64,000 nucleotides of DNA, taken from positions 372,001 to 436,000 of the forward strand of contig JANQRY010000006.1 of NCBI GenBank assembly GCA_028284345.1, read 5' to 3'. The notes beneath the pieces are model-generated. The model made no database searches. It worked only from the letters and a program-made list of their open reading frames with translations, and was not told where the DNA came from. Shown in pieces: positions 36,607 through 45,392 of this stretch (within the stretch, counting starts at the first letter, position 1; each line of letters opens with the position of its first letter). This DNA is from Hyphococcus sp. GTDB lineage: Bacteria; Pseudomonadota; Alphaproteobacteria; Caulobacterales; Parvularculaceae. The position numbers and the translations under genes are program-made.

Positions 36607-38061
36607 ATGATTCGCTTTTCCATCTCGTTGCTTTCCGCATCGATCGTCCTGATCGGCTCGGCCTGCGCCCAGCCGGCGCCCGAACCGGAACCGGATGCCG
36701 CCGCGGAAAGTGAAATGACAGCGGGCGACATCGCCGCCGCGCCCCGGGCCGTGCCGGAATCCATGAGCGAGGTGAAGCTCTCCTTCGCGCCCATTGTCGA
36801 ACGGGCCGCGCCCGCGGTCGTGAACATCTTCACAAGGCGCGTCGTGGAACAGCGCAGCCCCTTCGCGGGTGATCCTTTCTTTGAGCGCTTTTTCGGCAGC
36901 GGGCGTCCGCGCTCGCGCGAACAGACCTCGCTCGGCTCCGGCGTCATCGTCAATCCGGACGGCGTGATCGTCACCAACAACCACGTCATTCAGGACATGA
37001 CCGAGATCACGGTCGTTTTGAGCGATCGCCGCGAGTACAACGCGGAGGTCGTGCTCACCGATCCGCAGACGGATCTTGCGGTCCTGCGCATCGAGGCGGG
37101 CGAGGCGTTGCCGTATCTTACCTTCGCAAATTCCGACGCCTTGCAGGTGGGCGACATCGTGCTCGCCATCGGCAACCCGTTCGGCGTGGGGCAGACGGTG
37201 ACCAACGGCATTGTCTCGGCGCTCGCGCGCACCGCTGCATCGGTCTCGGACTATCAGCTTTTCATTCAGACCGACGCCGCCATCAATCCGGGCAATTCCG
37301 GCGGCGCCCTCGTCGATACGGAGGGGCGCCTTGTCGGCGTCAACACCGCGATCTATTCGCGCTCCGGCGGCTCCAACGGCATCGGCTTTGCGGTGCCGTC
37401 GCGGCTCGTGCAGCAGGTCCTGAAAACGGCTATCGACGGCGGCGTTCTCGTGCGCCCCTGGCTCGGCGCGTCGACCAGCACCGTAACGTCCGATCTCGCC
37501 CGCGCCCTCGAACTCGACCGGCCGGCGGGGGCGCTCATCGACGATGTCTGGCCCGGCGGCCCCGCGGACAAGGCGGGCCTCAAAGCCGGCGACGTCATCA
37601 TCGAAATCGACGACAAGCCGGTCTTCGACGAGCAAACGCTTCAATACCGGGTGGGCGTCAAGACCGACGCCGAGGAAGCGAAGATCGCCTATCTCCGCGG
37701 CGGCAAGATTCGCAACGCTACGGTCGCCGTCGCGCTGCCGCCGGACGAACCGGCCCGCGATCCGCGCGACCTTGAAGGCCAGCACCCGTTGAACGGCGTC
37801 ACCATCGACAATCTGTCGCCGCGCTACAGCGAAGAGCTGGGCCTCGACCCCTTGTCCCGCGGCGTTGTCGTCTCTGAACTCAGTCGACGGACTTTCGCCG
37901 CACAACGCGGGTTACGCCCCGGTCATATTATTCTCGCCGTCAACGGCCGCGGCGTTGAAACGACGCGCGAACTGGAACGGGAGATCAATCGCCCTGTCGG
38001 AAGCTGGGAAATCGAGGTCGATACGGGCGGCCGCGTCGTCACCTGGCGCGTCGGGCGCTAG
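36607..38061 (+). CDS. Periplasmic Do/DegP-type serine protease with two PDZ domains
   Basis: A 484-residue exported trypsin-like protease/chaperone for misfolded envelope proteins. An N-terminal signal segment (about 3-21) precedes ACA-Q, a signal peptidase I-like site; Cys20 makes a lipoprotein conceivable but the lipobox is poor. The catalytic triad is complete: His126 (TNNHVI), Asp156 (TDLAVL) and Ser231 (GNSGGAL). PDZ1 covers about 285-375 and PDZ2 about 395-480. ATG 36607, behind GGGAG, gives the signal peptide; an upstream ATG would overlap the promoter. rarA follows after six bases, an arrangement I recall from other alphaproteobacteria. Confidence 0.93.
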   Translation: MIRFSISLLSASIVLIGSACAQPAPEPEPDAAAESEMTAGDIAAAPRAVPESMSEVKLSFAPIVERAAPAVVNIFTRRVVEQRSPFAGDPFFERFFGSGRPRSREQTSLGSGVIVNPDGVIVTNNHVIQDMTEITVVLSDRREYNAEVVLTDPQTDLAVLRIEAGEALPYLTFANSDALQVGDIVLAIGNPFGVGQTVTNGIVSALARTAASVSDYQLFIQTDAAINPGNSGGALVDTEGRLVGVNTAIYSRSGGSNGIGFAVPSRLVQQVLKTAIDGGVLVRPWLGASTSTVTSDLARALELDRPAGALIDDVWPGGPADKAGLKAGDVIIEIDDKPVFDEQTLQYRVGVKTDAEEAKIAYLRGGKIRNATVAVALPPDEPARDPRDLEGQHPLNGVTIDNLSPRYSEELGLDPLSRGVVVSELSRRTFAAQRGLRPGHIILAVNGRGVETTRELEREINRPVGSWEIEVDTGGRVVTWRVGR

Positions 38062-38067
38062 CCATCG

Positions 38068-39369
38068 GTGAGCGATCTCTTCCAGGCGGCGGAGATGGGA
38101 GGCGACGCGCCCCGGCCGCTTGCTGATCGCCTGCGCCCCCGAACGCTGGAAGAGGTTGTCGGGCAGGATCACATACTGGGCGAGGGCGCGCCGCTCGCTC
38201 GCATGATCAGGGCGGGCCGATTGTCGTCCATTATCTTCTGGGGCCCGCCCGGCGTCGGCAAGACCACTATTGCGCGCCTGCTCGCCGATCAGTCCGATCT
38301 TGAATTCGAACAGATCTCTGCGGTGTTTTCCGGCGTCGCGGATCTGCGTAAGGTGTTCGACCGCGCCGAAGGGCGACGCGCGGTCGGCAAGGGCACGCTG
38401 TTGTTCGTCGACGAAATCCACCGCTTCAACAAGGCGCAGCAGGACGGGTTTCTGCCGCATATGGAGTCGGGGCTTATTACGCTCATCGGCGCGACGACGG
38501 AGAACCCGTCCTTTGAACTGAACGGCGCGCTTCTCTCCCGGGCTCAGGTTCTGGTGTTGCACCGCCTTGACGACGCGGCGCTGGAAAAACTGCTGCGCCG
38601 CGCCGAAGAGACAGAGAAGAAAACCCTTCCGCTGACGGATGAAGCGCGCGAGCGCCTTTGCGTTATGGCCGATGGGGACGGGCGGGCGCTCCTCAACATG
38701 GCCGAGGAGGTCTTCGCCGAACCGGATGGAAACATCATCGACGTCGCGGCCCTCGCAGAGATCGTCCAGCGCCGCGCGCCGCTCTACGACAAAAGCGATG
38801 ACTCCCATTACAATCTCGCTAGCGCCTTGCAGAAATCCATCCGCGGATCGGATGTTGATGCCGCGCTCTACTGGGCCGCGCGCATGCTCGCCGGCGGGGA
38901 GGACCCGCGTTTTATCCTGCGCCGCCTCATCGTCATTGCTTCGGAGGACATCGGCAATGCGGATCCGCAGGCGCTTCCCCTGGCGATCGCCGCCCGCGAC
39001 GCCTACGAATTTCTGGGCCAGCCGGAGGGCGAAATCGCCATCGGTCAGCTTGTCGCCTATCTCGGCACCGCGCCGAAGTCGAACCGAGCTTATACCGCCT
39101 TCAAGAAAGCCAAAGCGCGGGCGCGCGAGACCGGGTCGCTGCCGCCGCCGCCCCACGCCATGAAAGCGCCGACGAAAATGATGAAGGAGCTCGGCTATTC
39201 GGACGGCTATGTCTATGATCACGATACGGAGCGCGCCTTCGCCGGGCTGAATTATTTTCCGCCGGACATGCCCCGGGAAACCTTCTATGAGCCGTCGCCC
39301 TTCGGGTTCGACAAGGAGATCGAAAAACGGCTCGCCTATTGGCGCAAGCTCCGCGAGCGGAAAGACTAG
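38068..39369 (+). CDS. rarA: Replication-associated recombination AAA+ ATPase RarA (MgsA)
   Basis: RarA acts at stalled replication forks and gaps. The 433-residue protein has the clamp-loader-like AAA+ core with Walker [10 protein letters not shown] (59-67), Walker [11 protein letters not shown] (about 110-119) and sensor-1 [10 protein letters not shown], then the tetramerisation region with [21 protein letters not shown] split over about 250-272. It begins with GTG, six bases after the protease stop. Family members start at a similar distance before RPLADRLRP. Confidence 0.94.
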   Translation: MSDLFQAAEMGGDAPRPLADRLRPRTLEEVVGQDHILGEGAPLARMIRAGRLSSIIFWGPPGVGKTTIARLLADQSDLEFEQISAVFSGVADLRKVFDRAEGRRAVGKGTLLFVDEIHRFNKAQQDGFLPHMESGLITLIGATTENPSFELNGALLSRAQVLVLHRLDDAALEKLLRRAEETEKKTLPLTDEARERLCVMADGDGRALLNMAEEVFAEPDGNIIDVAALAEIVQRRAPLYDKSDDSHYNLASALQKSIRGSDVDAALYWAARMLAGGEDPRFILRRLIVIASEDIGNADPQALPLAIAARDAYEFLGQPEGEIAIGQLVAYLGTAPKSNRAYTAFKKAKARARETGSLPPPPHAMKAPTKMMKELGYSDGYVYDHDTERAFAGLNYFPPDMPRETFYEPSPFGFDKEIEKRLAYWRKLRERKD

Positions 39370-39375
39370 GGCGCG

Positions 39376-40149
39376 GTGGAACAGCTTCTTTTCTGGAAAG
39401 CCGTCGTTTGCGGCGGCGTCTTTGTCGTGCTCTTCGCAGCAGAAAGACTGGCGCGCGCAGCGCCGGCGCCAGAGTCTTCCGCGCGGCTCTTTCGCAATTT
39501 CGGCCTGTGGCTCATTGTCTTGCTGGCGTCGCCGCTGATCGTGGCGCCGATCACGGCCTTCGGCGCCAATCACCTGATCTGGGCGCGAGATCCCGCGCTC
39601 GCCGCCGGCATGATCGGCGTTGCGGTTCTGATCATCGATATCATCCTTCTCGATCTTTGGACCTACTGGCTTCATCGCGCCTATCATCGCGTACCGGTGA
39701 TGTGGCGCCTGCACGAAGTCCATCATCGCGATGAATTTCTCGACACGACGAGCGCGGTCCGGTTTCATCTCGGCGAAGTCGTTTTGTCGGCGGTTTTGCG
39801 GCTGATCCCGATTACGGTGCTGGCGACGCCGCTTACGACGGTCATTATTTTTGAAGCCGTTATCTTAGCGTCGGCCCTGTTCCATCATTCCAATGTCAAA
39901 CTGCCGCGCGGCATTGAGCGCTGGCTTTCCTACGTCGTCGTGACCCCGTCGATTCACTGGGTGCATCACCACGCCGTTCGGGCGGACACCAACGCCAACT
40001 ATGCGGCCTTCCTGAGCGTCTGGGACAGAGTGTTTGGCTCGCGCAGTAAAACAAGGCGGATGCCGGATATGAAAATTGGCGCAGAAGGCATTGAAGACCT
40101 TTCATTTTCTGGTCTATTGCTGGCGCCAATGATGAGGAAACCATCATGA
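39376..40149 (+). CDS. Sterol desaturase/fatty acid hydroxylase family membrane protein
   Basis: A 257-residue membrane-bound diiron oxygenase-like protein with predicted helices at about 8-25, 42-62, 78-98 and 135-170. The histidine boxes are present: HRAYH (100-104), HEVHH (113-117), FHHSN (169-173) and HWVHHH (194-199). Such enzymes hydroxylate or desaturate lipids, carotenoids or sterols; the substrate here is unknown. It starts at GTG 39376, six bases after rarA, and its TGA is followed at once by crcB. Confidence 0.85.
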   Translation: MEQLLFWKAVVCGGVFVVLFAAERLARAAPAPESSARLFRNFGLWLIVLLASPLIVAPITAFGANHLIWARDPALAAGMIGVAVLIIDIILLDLWTYWLHRAYHRVPVMWRLHEVHHRDEFLDTTSAVRFHLGEVVLSAVLRLIPITVLATPLTTVIIFEAVILASALFHHSNVKLPRGIERWLSYVVVTPSIHWVHHHAVRADTNANYAAFLSVWDRVFGSRSKTRRMPDMKIGAEGIEDLSFSGLLLAPMMRKPS

Positions 40150-40159
40150 GTGCGTCAAC

Positions 40160-40543
40160 GTGAGCGCTTCAATCTGGCTGGCTGTCGGCGCCGGCGGCGC
40201 GCTGGGCGCCATGGCGCGCCACGGCGTGTCCCGCGCGGCGATGCATTGGATGGGGCCGAATTTCCCCTGGGGCACGTTGAGCGCCAATGTGATCGGCTCA
40301 TTCGCCATGGGGGTCATCATCGCCTGGCTCGCCCGGCATGAGCCCGAGCCGTCTGCGCTGCGCGCCTTTCTCACCGTCGGCGTCCTTGGCGCTTTCACAA
40401 CATTTTCGACCTTCGCGCTCGACGCCGTGAGCCTCGCAAAAGACCGCTCACTGACGATCGCCGGGATATACGTCGCCGCCTCGGTCGTATTGTCGATCGG
40501 CGGACTGGCCGCGGGACTTCTCGCCATGCGCGCGCCGTCATGA
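40160..40543 (+). CDS. crcB: Fluoride channel CrcB/Fluc
   Basis: A 127-residue protein with four membrane helices that forms a dual-topology fluoride exit channel. GAMARHGVSR (about 16-25), GTLSANVIGSF (with the pore asparagine, about 38-48) and GAFTTFSTFA (with the pore phenylalanines, about 76-85) are the family motifs. The start is GTG 40160. A five-codon minicistron ATG 40146 to TGA 40163 bridges from the desaturase stop to this start. It overlaps the next gene by ATGA. No fluoride riboswitch fits in the junction. Confidence 0.93.
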   Translation: MSASIWLAVGAGGALGAMARHGVSRAAMHWMGPNFPWGTLSANVIGSFAMGVIIAWLARHEPEPSALRAFLTVGVLGAFTTFSTFALDAVSLAKDRSLTIAGIYVAASVVLSIGGLAAGLLAMRAPS

Positions 40544-41523
40544 CCGGCGTTCAGAACATTGCGGTGACGGAGGATGAGGCGGGCATGCGCATTGACCGCT
40601 GGTTCAAGGCCCATTTCCCGAACGTCACGCACGGGCAACTTGAAAAATACCTGCGCAAGGGCGAAGTGCGCGTCGCTGGCGGGCGCGTCAAATCGAACCG
40701 GCGTCTGGAGGCGGGTGAAAACATTCGCATACCGCCTTTATCAGAGCGGGCGCCGACAAAGCGAACGCGGCCGGCGCTCGAAAAGGAAAGCCGCGCGTTT
40801 CTCGCCTCGATCACGCTTTACGAAGATGAGGACATCCTCGCCCTCAACAAGCCTTTCGGCCTGGCGGTGCAGGGCGGTGAAAAGACCGCGCGTCATATTG
40901 ACGGCATGCTCGCCGCCATGGAACGGGACGGCGTCCGGCCGAAACTGGTCCACCGGCTGGACAAGGACACCGGCGGTTTGTTGATCGTCGCGAAAACGCG
41001 GAGAGCGGCGCAGGCCCTTGCGGAAGCCTTTAAGGGCCGCGACGTTGAAAAAACCTACTGGGCCCTGGTCGTCGGCGCGCCGCGGCCGCGGCAAGGCGAA
41101 ATCGACATGGCCGTCGCCAAACGCATGATAAGGATTGGCGCGCGCGGCGTTGAGCGCGTCGTTCCGGCCGAAGGCGAGGGCGCAAAACCGGCCGTCAGCC
41201 TCTACCAGATTGTCGAAGACATCGGGCGCGCCGCGTTCATCGCCATGCGGCCGATCACCGGACGCACCCACCAGCTGCGCGTTCACGCCGCCGCCATCGG
41301 TCATCCCATCGTCGGCGACTACAAATATGGCGGCGACGCATCGCGCATCGACGGCGTCGCGGCGAAGCTGCATCTGTTTTGCCGCGCCATGACCTTTCGC
41401 CATCCGAAAACGGGGAGGGCGATGACCATAGAGGCGCCGATTACCGGTCCCATGAAAGAAACCTGGGCGTTTTTCGGTTTCGACGACAACGCCGCCGTCG
41501 AATGGCCGGAGTATGAGACGTGA
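40540..41523 (+). CDS. rluC: RluA-family 23S rRNA pseudouridine synthase, RluC type
   Basis: A 327-residue protein with an N-terminal S4 domain (about 16-75: RIDRWFKAHFPNVTHGQLEK) and the catalytic RluA core. The signature HRLDKDTGGLL with the catalytic aspartate lies at about 138-148. The RluC assignment (U955, 2504, 2580 in E. coli) rests on overall type and is less certain than the family. It overlaps crcB (ATGA) and ATP12 (GTGA) at its two ends. Confidence 0.88.
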   Translation: MTGVQNIAVTEDEAGMRIDRWFKAHFPNVTHGQLEKYLRKGEVRVAGGRVKSNRRLEAGENIRIPPLSERAPTKRTRPALEKESRAFLASITLYEDEDILALNKPFGLAVQGGEKTARHIDGMLAAMERDGVRPKLVHRLDKDTGGLLIVAKTRRAAQALAEAFKGRDVEKTYWALVVGAPRPRQGEIDMAVAKRMIRIGARGVERVVPAEGEGAKPAVSLYQIVEDIGRAAFIAMRPITGRTHQLRVHAAAIGHPIVGDYKYGGDASRIDGVAAKLHLFCRAMTFRHPKTGRAMTIEAPITGPMKETWAFFGFDDNAAVEWPEYET

Positions 41524-42233
41524 GCGGATCGCCGGACGCCATCAAACGCTTTTACAAGTCCGTGGATGTTGTTGAAGCGGACGGAGGCTTTGAAATTCAT
41601 CTCGACAGAAAACCGTTGCGCACGAAAAACCGGAAGACCGTGCTGGCGTCGGGCAAGGCCCTCGCGACCGCCATCAAAGCGGAATGGGCGGAGCAGGGCG
41701 AAATCATCGATCCGGCGTCATCGCCGCTGACAAATCTCCTCGCCGAAGCCATCGACGCCGACGCCGCCGAACAATGGCGCGACGACATTCTCGCCTATCT
41801 GCAGTCGGACCTTGTCTGTTATCGCGCCGAAACGCCGGCGGCGCTGGTCGAGCGGCAGGCCGCGGTTTGGGACCCCTATCTCGACTGGCTGCGCAACGAA
41901 CTGGGCGCGGCCCTTGTCGTTACCGCCGGCGTCATCTCCGCGCCGCAACCCGATATTGCGATTGACCGCGTGCGGGCGGTTCTGGAGGGAGGCTCGCCCG
42001 AGGCCCTCGGCGCGCTCAGAAAAGCGACCGCGATCACCGGCTCAGCCGTACTGGCGCTGGCGCTCTGGAAAAAGGCGTTTGCGCCCGCGGACATCTTTGC
42101 GGCGTCGCTTGTCGACGAGACGTTTCAGATAGAACGGTGGGGCGAGGACGACGAAGCGCAGGCGCGGCGCGAGGCCATGCAGGCGGAGTTTCTGATTATC
42201 GCCCGGTTTCTGGACTTGCTTGAGAAGGACTAA
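41520..42233 (+). CDS. ATP12 family F1-ATPase assembly chaperone
   Basis: A 237-residue homologue of mitochondrial ATP12, which binds the F1 alpha subunit during ATP synthase assembly. RFYKSVDVVE at the start, IHLDRKPLRTK, EWAEQGEIIDP, LTNLLAEAID and DLVCYRAE are the family segments. This gene next to an RluA-family gene is common in alphaproteobacteria as I recall. The start GTG overlaps the preceding TGA. The 3' end overlaps the convergent EF-hand gene by 38 bases. Confidence 0.93.
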   Translation: MSGSPDAIKRFYKSVDVVEADGGFEIHLDRKPLRTKNRKTVLASGKALATAIKAEWAEQGEIIDPASSPLTNLLAEAIDADAAEQWRDDILAYLQSDLVCYRAETPAALVERQAAVWDPYLDWLRNELGAALVVTAGVISAPQPDIAIDRVRAVLEGGSPEALGALRKATAITGSAVLALALWKKAFAPADIFAASLVDETFQIERWGEDDEAQARREAMQAEFLIIARFLDLLEKD

Positions 42234-42996
42234 AGGCCGGACCTTCGATCGTTTCGCCGCGATTGGCCGCGCGAAACCGCATCAGTTCTTCCCCTTGCAG
42301 CAGCGTATCGTCGTCAGCGTCCATGGTGTCGAAGTCGAGCAAATATTCGCGGATATAATCCTCGCGCGCGATGGTTTCCTGGGCGCCGCTGATAAAGGCG
42401 AATTTGGCCTTGGCGTATGCTTCATACTCGGCCTCCGCGGCTTCCGGGTCGATGACTTCGAGAAGCGCCTTATACTGACGGTCCCGCGCAATCTCTTCCG
42501 TTGGCGCTTCAGCATCCTTGGCGCCGGTCTGCCGCCAGCTATGGACGAGATCCGCGAACTCATCCGCCGTCATGCGGCCGTCGCGGTTTGAGTCTGCGAT
42601 TGTGAAATCGAGCTTTGCCTCTTCAAATGCCTCAACGCGCGTCAGCACCTCGCTGTCAAAAGCGGACTGAACCTGTTGCAGGGTCGTTTCGCCGGCTTCC
42701 GTCGGCCGATAAGGCGCGCCCGGCGACAGGGTGACGGTTTTCTTTGTGGTTTCGACCACTTCGCCGTTAATGGTGCGCTTTAGCGTGAAGGTCTGTTGCA
42801 GTTGCTGTTGCGAGTTCAACTGGTCCGCCATTTCATCGGCGTTCGGCTCTTCCGTTTCGCCGGTTTCGTCTTCGCCGGCGACATCGGCGTCCGCCGCGCT
42901 CGGCGCCGGGTCCGCTTCATTTTCCTCTGCCGCCGCGCCGGTCCATGGCGAAGCGATCAGGATCAGGCTTGCAAGGGCTGAACAGGCTGTTTTCAC
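42196..42996 (-). CDS. Exported EF-hand calcium-binding protein
   Basis: A protein of about 266 residues with a signal peptide (hydrophobic to about residue 20, then GAAAEENE). An acidic, low-complexity stretch follows (about 22-55). Two EF-hand-like loops are visible, DSNRDGRMTADE (about 135-146) and DADDDTLLQGEE near residue 235, both with acidic residues in the calcium positions. Function beyond likely calcium binding is unknown. GTG 42996 is preferred, with GGAG about ten bases upstream; an upstream TTG at 43005 would put that GGAG too close. The last 38 bases overlap the ATP12 gene on the other strand. Confidence 0.75.
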   Translation of the reverse strand: MKTACSALASLILIASPWTGAAAEENEADPAPSAADADVAGEDETGETEEPNADEMADQLNSQQQLQQTFTLKRTINGEVVETTKKTVTLSPGAPYRPTEAGETTLQQVQSAFDSEVLTRVEAFEEAKLDFTIADSNRDGRMTADEFADLVHSWRQTGAKDAEAPTEEIARDRQYKALLEVIDPEAAEAEYEAYAKAKFAFISGAQETIAREDYIREYLLDFDTMDADDDTLLQGEELMRFRAANRGETIEGPAFSPSQASPETGR

Positions 42997-43093
42997 GGCG
43001 ACCAATCTCCATCAACAAGTCTCGGGCGGACTAACACACAATTGCGGTGAAAAGTTGCAGCAACCTTCCGCTAGGGACCTAAAATCACGGATA

Positions 43094-44110
43094 TTACAGG
43101 GCTTTAATTTTCTCCAGCGACCGCGTTGCGGCGGCCACGGCCTCGCGTCCCGTGCGGAACTCGATCCCTGTCAGCGCTTTCACATAGGCGGTGTCGGCGT
43201 GGGGCGTCGTTCCAAGATCGGCGAGGACCGAGGCGACGCGGCGGTCGAAAAGCGCCGCCATGCGCACAGCGAAGGCGGGCAGGGCGCGCGCCGGCGTTTT
43301 CTTCGCCAGTTCAGGGGCGACCTCGCGCATCACGGCGGCGATATCGAGCAGCGACATCGTATCGGAGGCGGCGATCAAACGGCGCCCGCCGGCGTCGGGC
43401 GTTTCGAACGCCTTGATATGGAGGAGGGCGACGTCGCGCACGTCGACAATCGGATAACTGACCGGCGGCGCGGCCGGAAACTCGCCTTTCGTCATCAGAC
43501 GGAGGAGTTCGATCGACGCGCCGAGATCGTCGTCCATAGCCGGTCCCATGACGAGACCGGGATTGACCGTGGCCAGACGATGTTTAAAGCCGCCTTCGGT
43601 CGCTGCGTCCCACGCCGCCTTTTCCGCCAGCGTTTTCGATACGATGTAAGGCGTTGTTCGCCGCCAGTTGACATCCGTCCAGTCGTTTTCGGCGACGGGC
43701 ATGACGTCGGGCCGGCCCGCGCGATACATCATCGCCACCATGGACGAGGTCATGACAATGCGCTCGGCGCCGCGTGCGGCTTGAAGGACGCGTAGCGCGC
43801 CGTCTCGCGCCGCCGGGACCAGCGCCATGCGATCACGCGGCTGTTCGAGGGGGAAGGGAGAAGCGACGTGAAAAACGCCGGCGCATCCTTCGGCGGCCGC
43901 CGCCCAGCCGTCGTCCGATGAAAGGTCGGCTGATGCGAACGTCAATTTCGAGGTATCGACGCCGGCCTCGCCCAGCGATCTTTTGATCTGTTCCGTTTTA
44001 TTCAGCGCCCGGACGGTGCCGCGCACCGCATAGCCCCGCTCCAGAAGCTGAAGCGTCAGATGTTTTGCAATAAATCCGCTGACGCCGGTGACCAGGACTT
44101 GCTCAGCCAT
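43094..44110 (-). CDS. Extended SDR, dihydroflavonol-4-reductase-like NAD(P)-dependent oxidoreductase
   Basis: A 338-residue Rossmann-fold enzyme. The N-terminal TGVSGFIAKH is the extended-SDR nucleotide site, with Ala in place of the last Gly. Arg31 and nearby Arg residues suggest NADP. The active-site Ser is in MTSSMVA and the catalytic YxxxK is YIVSK. PIVDVRDVA is typical for the dihydroflavonol reductase/aldehyde reductase subgroup. The real substrate is unknown; ketone or aldehyde reduction is likely. It starts at ATG 44110 behind GAGAGGAAAC and may be cotranscribed with lipB, 51 bases upstream. Confidence 0.85.
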   Translation of the reverse strand: MAEQVLVTGVSGFIAKHLTLQLLERGYAVRGTVRALNKTEQIKRSLGEAGVDTSKLTFASADLSSDDGWAAAAEGCAGVFHVASPFPLEQPRDRMALVPAARDGALRVLQAARGAERIVMTSSMVAMMYRAGRPDVMPVAENDWTDVNWRRTTPYIVSKTLAEKAAWDAATEGGFKHRLATVNPGLVMGPAMDDDLGASIELLRLMTKGEFPAAPPVSYPIVDVRDVALLHIKAFETPDAGGRRLIAASDTMSLLDIAAVMREVAPELAKKTPARALPAFAVRMAALFDRRVASVLADLGTTPHADTAYVKALTGIEFRTGREAVAAATRSLEKIKAL

Positions 44111-44161
44111 AGTGTTTCCTCTCGCGACGACTAGGCCGTGATTCGCAGCCCTTCGCGCCGA

Positions 44162-44887
44162 TTACGCCGGCGCGGCGACGTCAGTTGTCGGCCCAAAAAT
44201 CCCTTCAAAGGCCGTCCGCAGCGCCGCGTCGGCGTCGTCCATCGTGACCGGCAAGCCGAGATCGACGAGGCTCGTGACGCCAAGGCCCGGATCGGACACG
44301 CCGCAGGGCGTAATGCCGGAAAAATGCGACAAATCCGGCTCGATGTTTAAAGCGAGCCCATGAAAGCTGACCCAGCGCCGGATCCGGACGCCGATGGCGG
44401 CGATCTTGTCTTCCCGCGTCGCGCCGCCCGGCGTCGTCCGGTCGACCCAGACGCCGACCCGGCCCGCGCGGCGTTCGCCCTTGACGCCGAATTCGCCGAG
44501 CGTCCGGATCAGCCATTCTTCCAGCCCATGGACGAAAGCCCGGACGTCCCGGCCGCGGCGGTCGAGATCGAGCATGACATAGGCGACCCGTTGTCCGGGC
44601 CCGTGATAGGTATACTGACCGCCGCGGGCGGATTTGAAGACCGGAAACCGGTCCGGGGAGAGGAGGTCTGTCGCCCTGGCGCTTGTCCCGCTCGTATAGA
44701 GCGGCGGGTGCTCCAGGAGCCAGACAAGCTCGGCGGCCTCGCCGGCGCGAATGGCGCCCGCGCGCCGTTCCATGACGGCCACGGCGGCGTCATACGCCGT
44801 CAGCCCGGGCGATACGGCCCACTCAGCCGGCCAGTCGGCGCGCAGAGCGCCGCTGAGGCCGGGATCCCTTAACGCCGCGCTAACCAA
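44162..44887 (-). CDS. lipB: Octanoyl-ACP:protein octanoyltransferase
   Basis: Transfers octanoate from acyl carrier protein to lipoyl domains, the first step of lipoate attachment; its targets include the E2 and E3 lipoyl domains encoded at the right end of this window. [29 protein letters not shown] (about 89-99), catalytic Lys161 in [12 protein letters not shown] and catalytic Cys195 in GITPCGV are all present. The start at TTG 44887 is uncertain: no ATG exists in a suitable place and no strong ribosome-binding site is visible. It diverges from the SpoA-domain gene, only 20 bases away. Confidence 0.92.
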   Translation of the reverse strand: MVSAALRDPGLSGALRADWPAEWAVSPGLTAYDAAVAVMERRAGAIRAGEAAELVWLLEHPPLYTSGTSARATDLLSPDRFPVFKSARGGQYTYHGPGQRVAYVMLDLDRRGRDVRAFVHGLEEWLIRTLGEFGVKGERRAGRVGVWVDRTTPGGATREDKIAAIGVRIRRWVSFHGLALNIEPDLSHFSGITPCGVSDPGLGVTSLVDLGLPVTMDDADAALRTAFEGIFGPTTDVAAPA

Positions 44888-44907
44888 AGCCCGGCACTCT
44901 GGCGCCT

Positions 44908-45159
44908 ATGGGAAGCGTCTTACGGGCTGAGGATATGTCGGCGGTCGATGCCATTGAAGTCGAACTCACGGTGCGAATCGGCGAGGCGGATCTGCCCCTT
45001 GGCCGGCTGCTGCGGATGACCCGCGGAGCCGTTATTCCACTCGGGCGCGATGAGCGCAAACCCCTCGATATCCTCGCCAACGGCCGCAAAATTGCGACCG
45101 GGCGGGTTGTCCTGGACGGGGAAAACGTCACCGTCGCCATTGACGGGGACCAGCGCTAG
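44908..45159 (+). CDS. Small stand-alone FliN/SpoA-domain protein
   Basis: An 83-residue protein that is little more than one SpoA (FliM/FliN C-terminal) domain: VELTVRIGEADLPLGRLLRM, then GAVIPLGRD and LDILANGRKIATGRVVL. In flagellar motors and type III secretion such domains form the cytoplasmic C-ring. Here the gene stands alone between lipB and tRNA-Leu with no flagellar gene in the window. ATG 44935 has GAGG closely upstream and gives a 74-residue form; ATG 44908 gives the longer form. FliN itself would normally be longer, with an N-terminal extension. Confidence 0.75.
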   Translation: MGSVLRAEDMSAVDAIEVELTVRIGEADLPLGRLLRMTRGAVIPLGRDERKPLDILANGRKIATGRVVLDGENVTVAIDGDQR

Positions 45160-45200
45160 GCCGCTAGGGCGACGCCGCTACAAGTCCAGCCAGACCACAC

Positions 45201-45229
45201 TTCACAAGGGCCCGCGCCTTTGCTATGCC
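45201..45229 (+). promoter_or_regulatory. Candidate promoter for tRNA-Leu
   Basis: TTCACA (45201-45206) and TATGCC (45224-45229) are separated by 17 bases and end 21 bases before the tRNA 5' end. This pattern is typical of stable-RNA promoters, and the short leader fits tRNA processing. Confidence 0.5.
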
Positions 45230-45250
45230 GCGCGCCTTCTTAAGCGGCGT

Positions 45251-45335
45251 GCGGTCGTGGCGGAATTGGTAGACGCGCAGCGTTGAGGTCGCTGTGGGGC
45301 AACCCGTGGAAGTTCGAGTCTTCTCGACCGCACCA
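45251..45335 (+). tRNA. tRNA-Leu, anticodon GAG
   Basis: The acceptor arms GCGGTCG (45251-45257) and CGACCGC (45325-45331) pair fully, followed by discriminator A and encoded CCA (45333-45335). The anticodon stem CAGCG/CGCTG encloses TTGAGGT, so the anticodon is GAG (45285-45287), reading CUC and CUU. The long variable arm marks a class II tRNA and the T arm is GAAG-TTCGAGT-CTTC. It stands alone, with its own candidate promoter. Confidence 0.97.
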
Positions 45336-45392
45336 TTTTCCCGATCCGGGACAAATCGTTAACAAGGCATAAACGCTGCACCGACGGAGCCC

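Noticed and set aside
37912-39768. Long open frame on the minus strand (over 600 codons) opposite rarA and the desaturase gene; also 36274-37905 opposite the protease.
   Set aside because: These are shadow frames of G+C-rich genes. The plus-strand products have complete known domains and motifs; the minus-strand products are Arg/Ala/Asp-rich without any recognisable fold.
40140-40165. Fluoride riboswitch upstream of crcB.
   Set aside because: The genes are practically fused; there is no non-coding space for a riboswitch.
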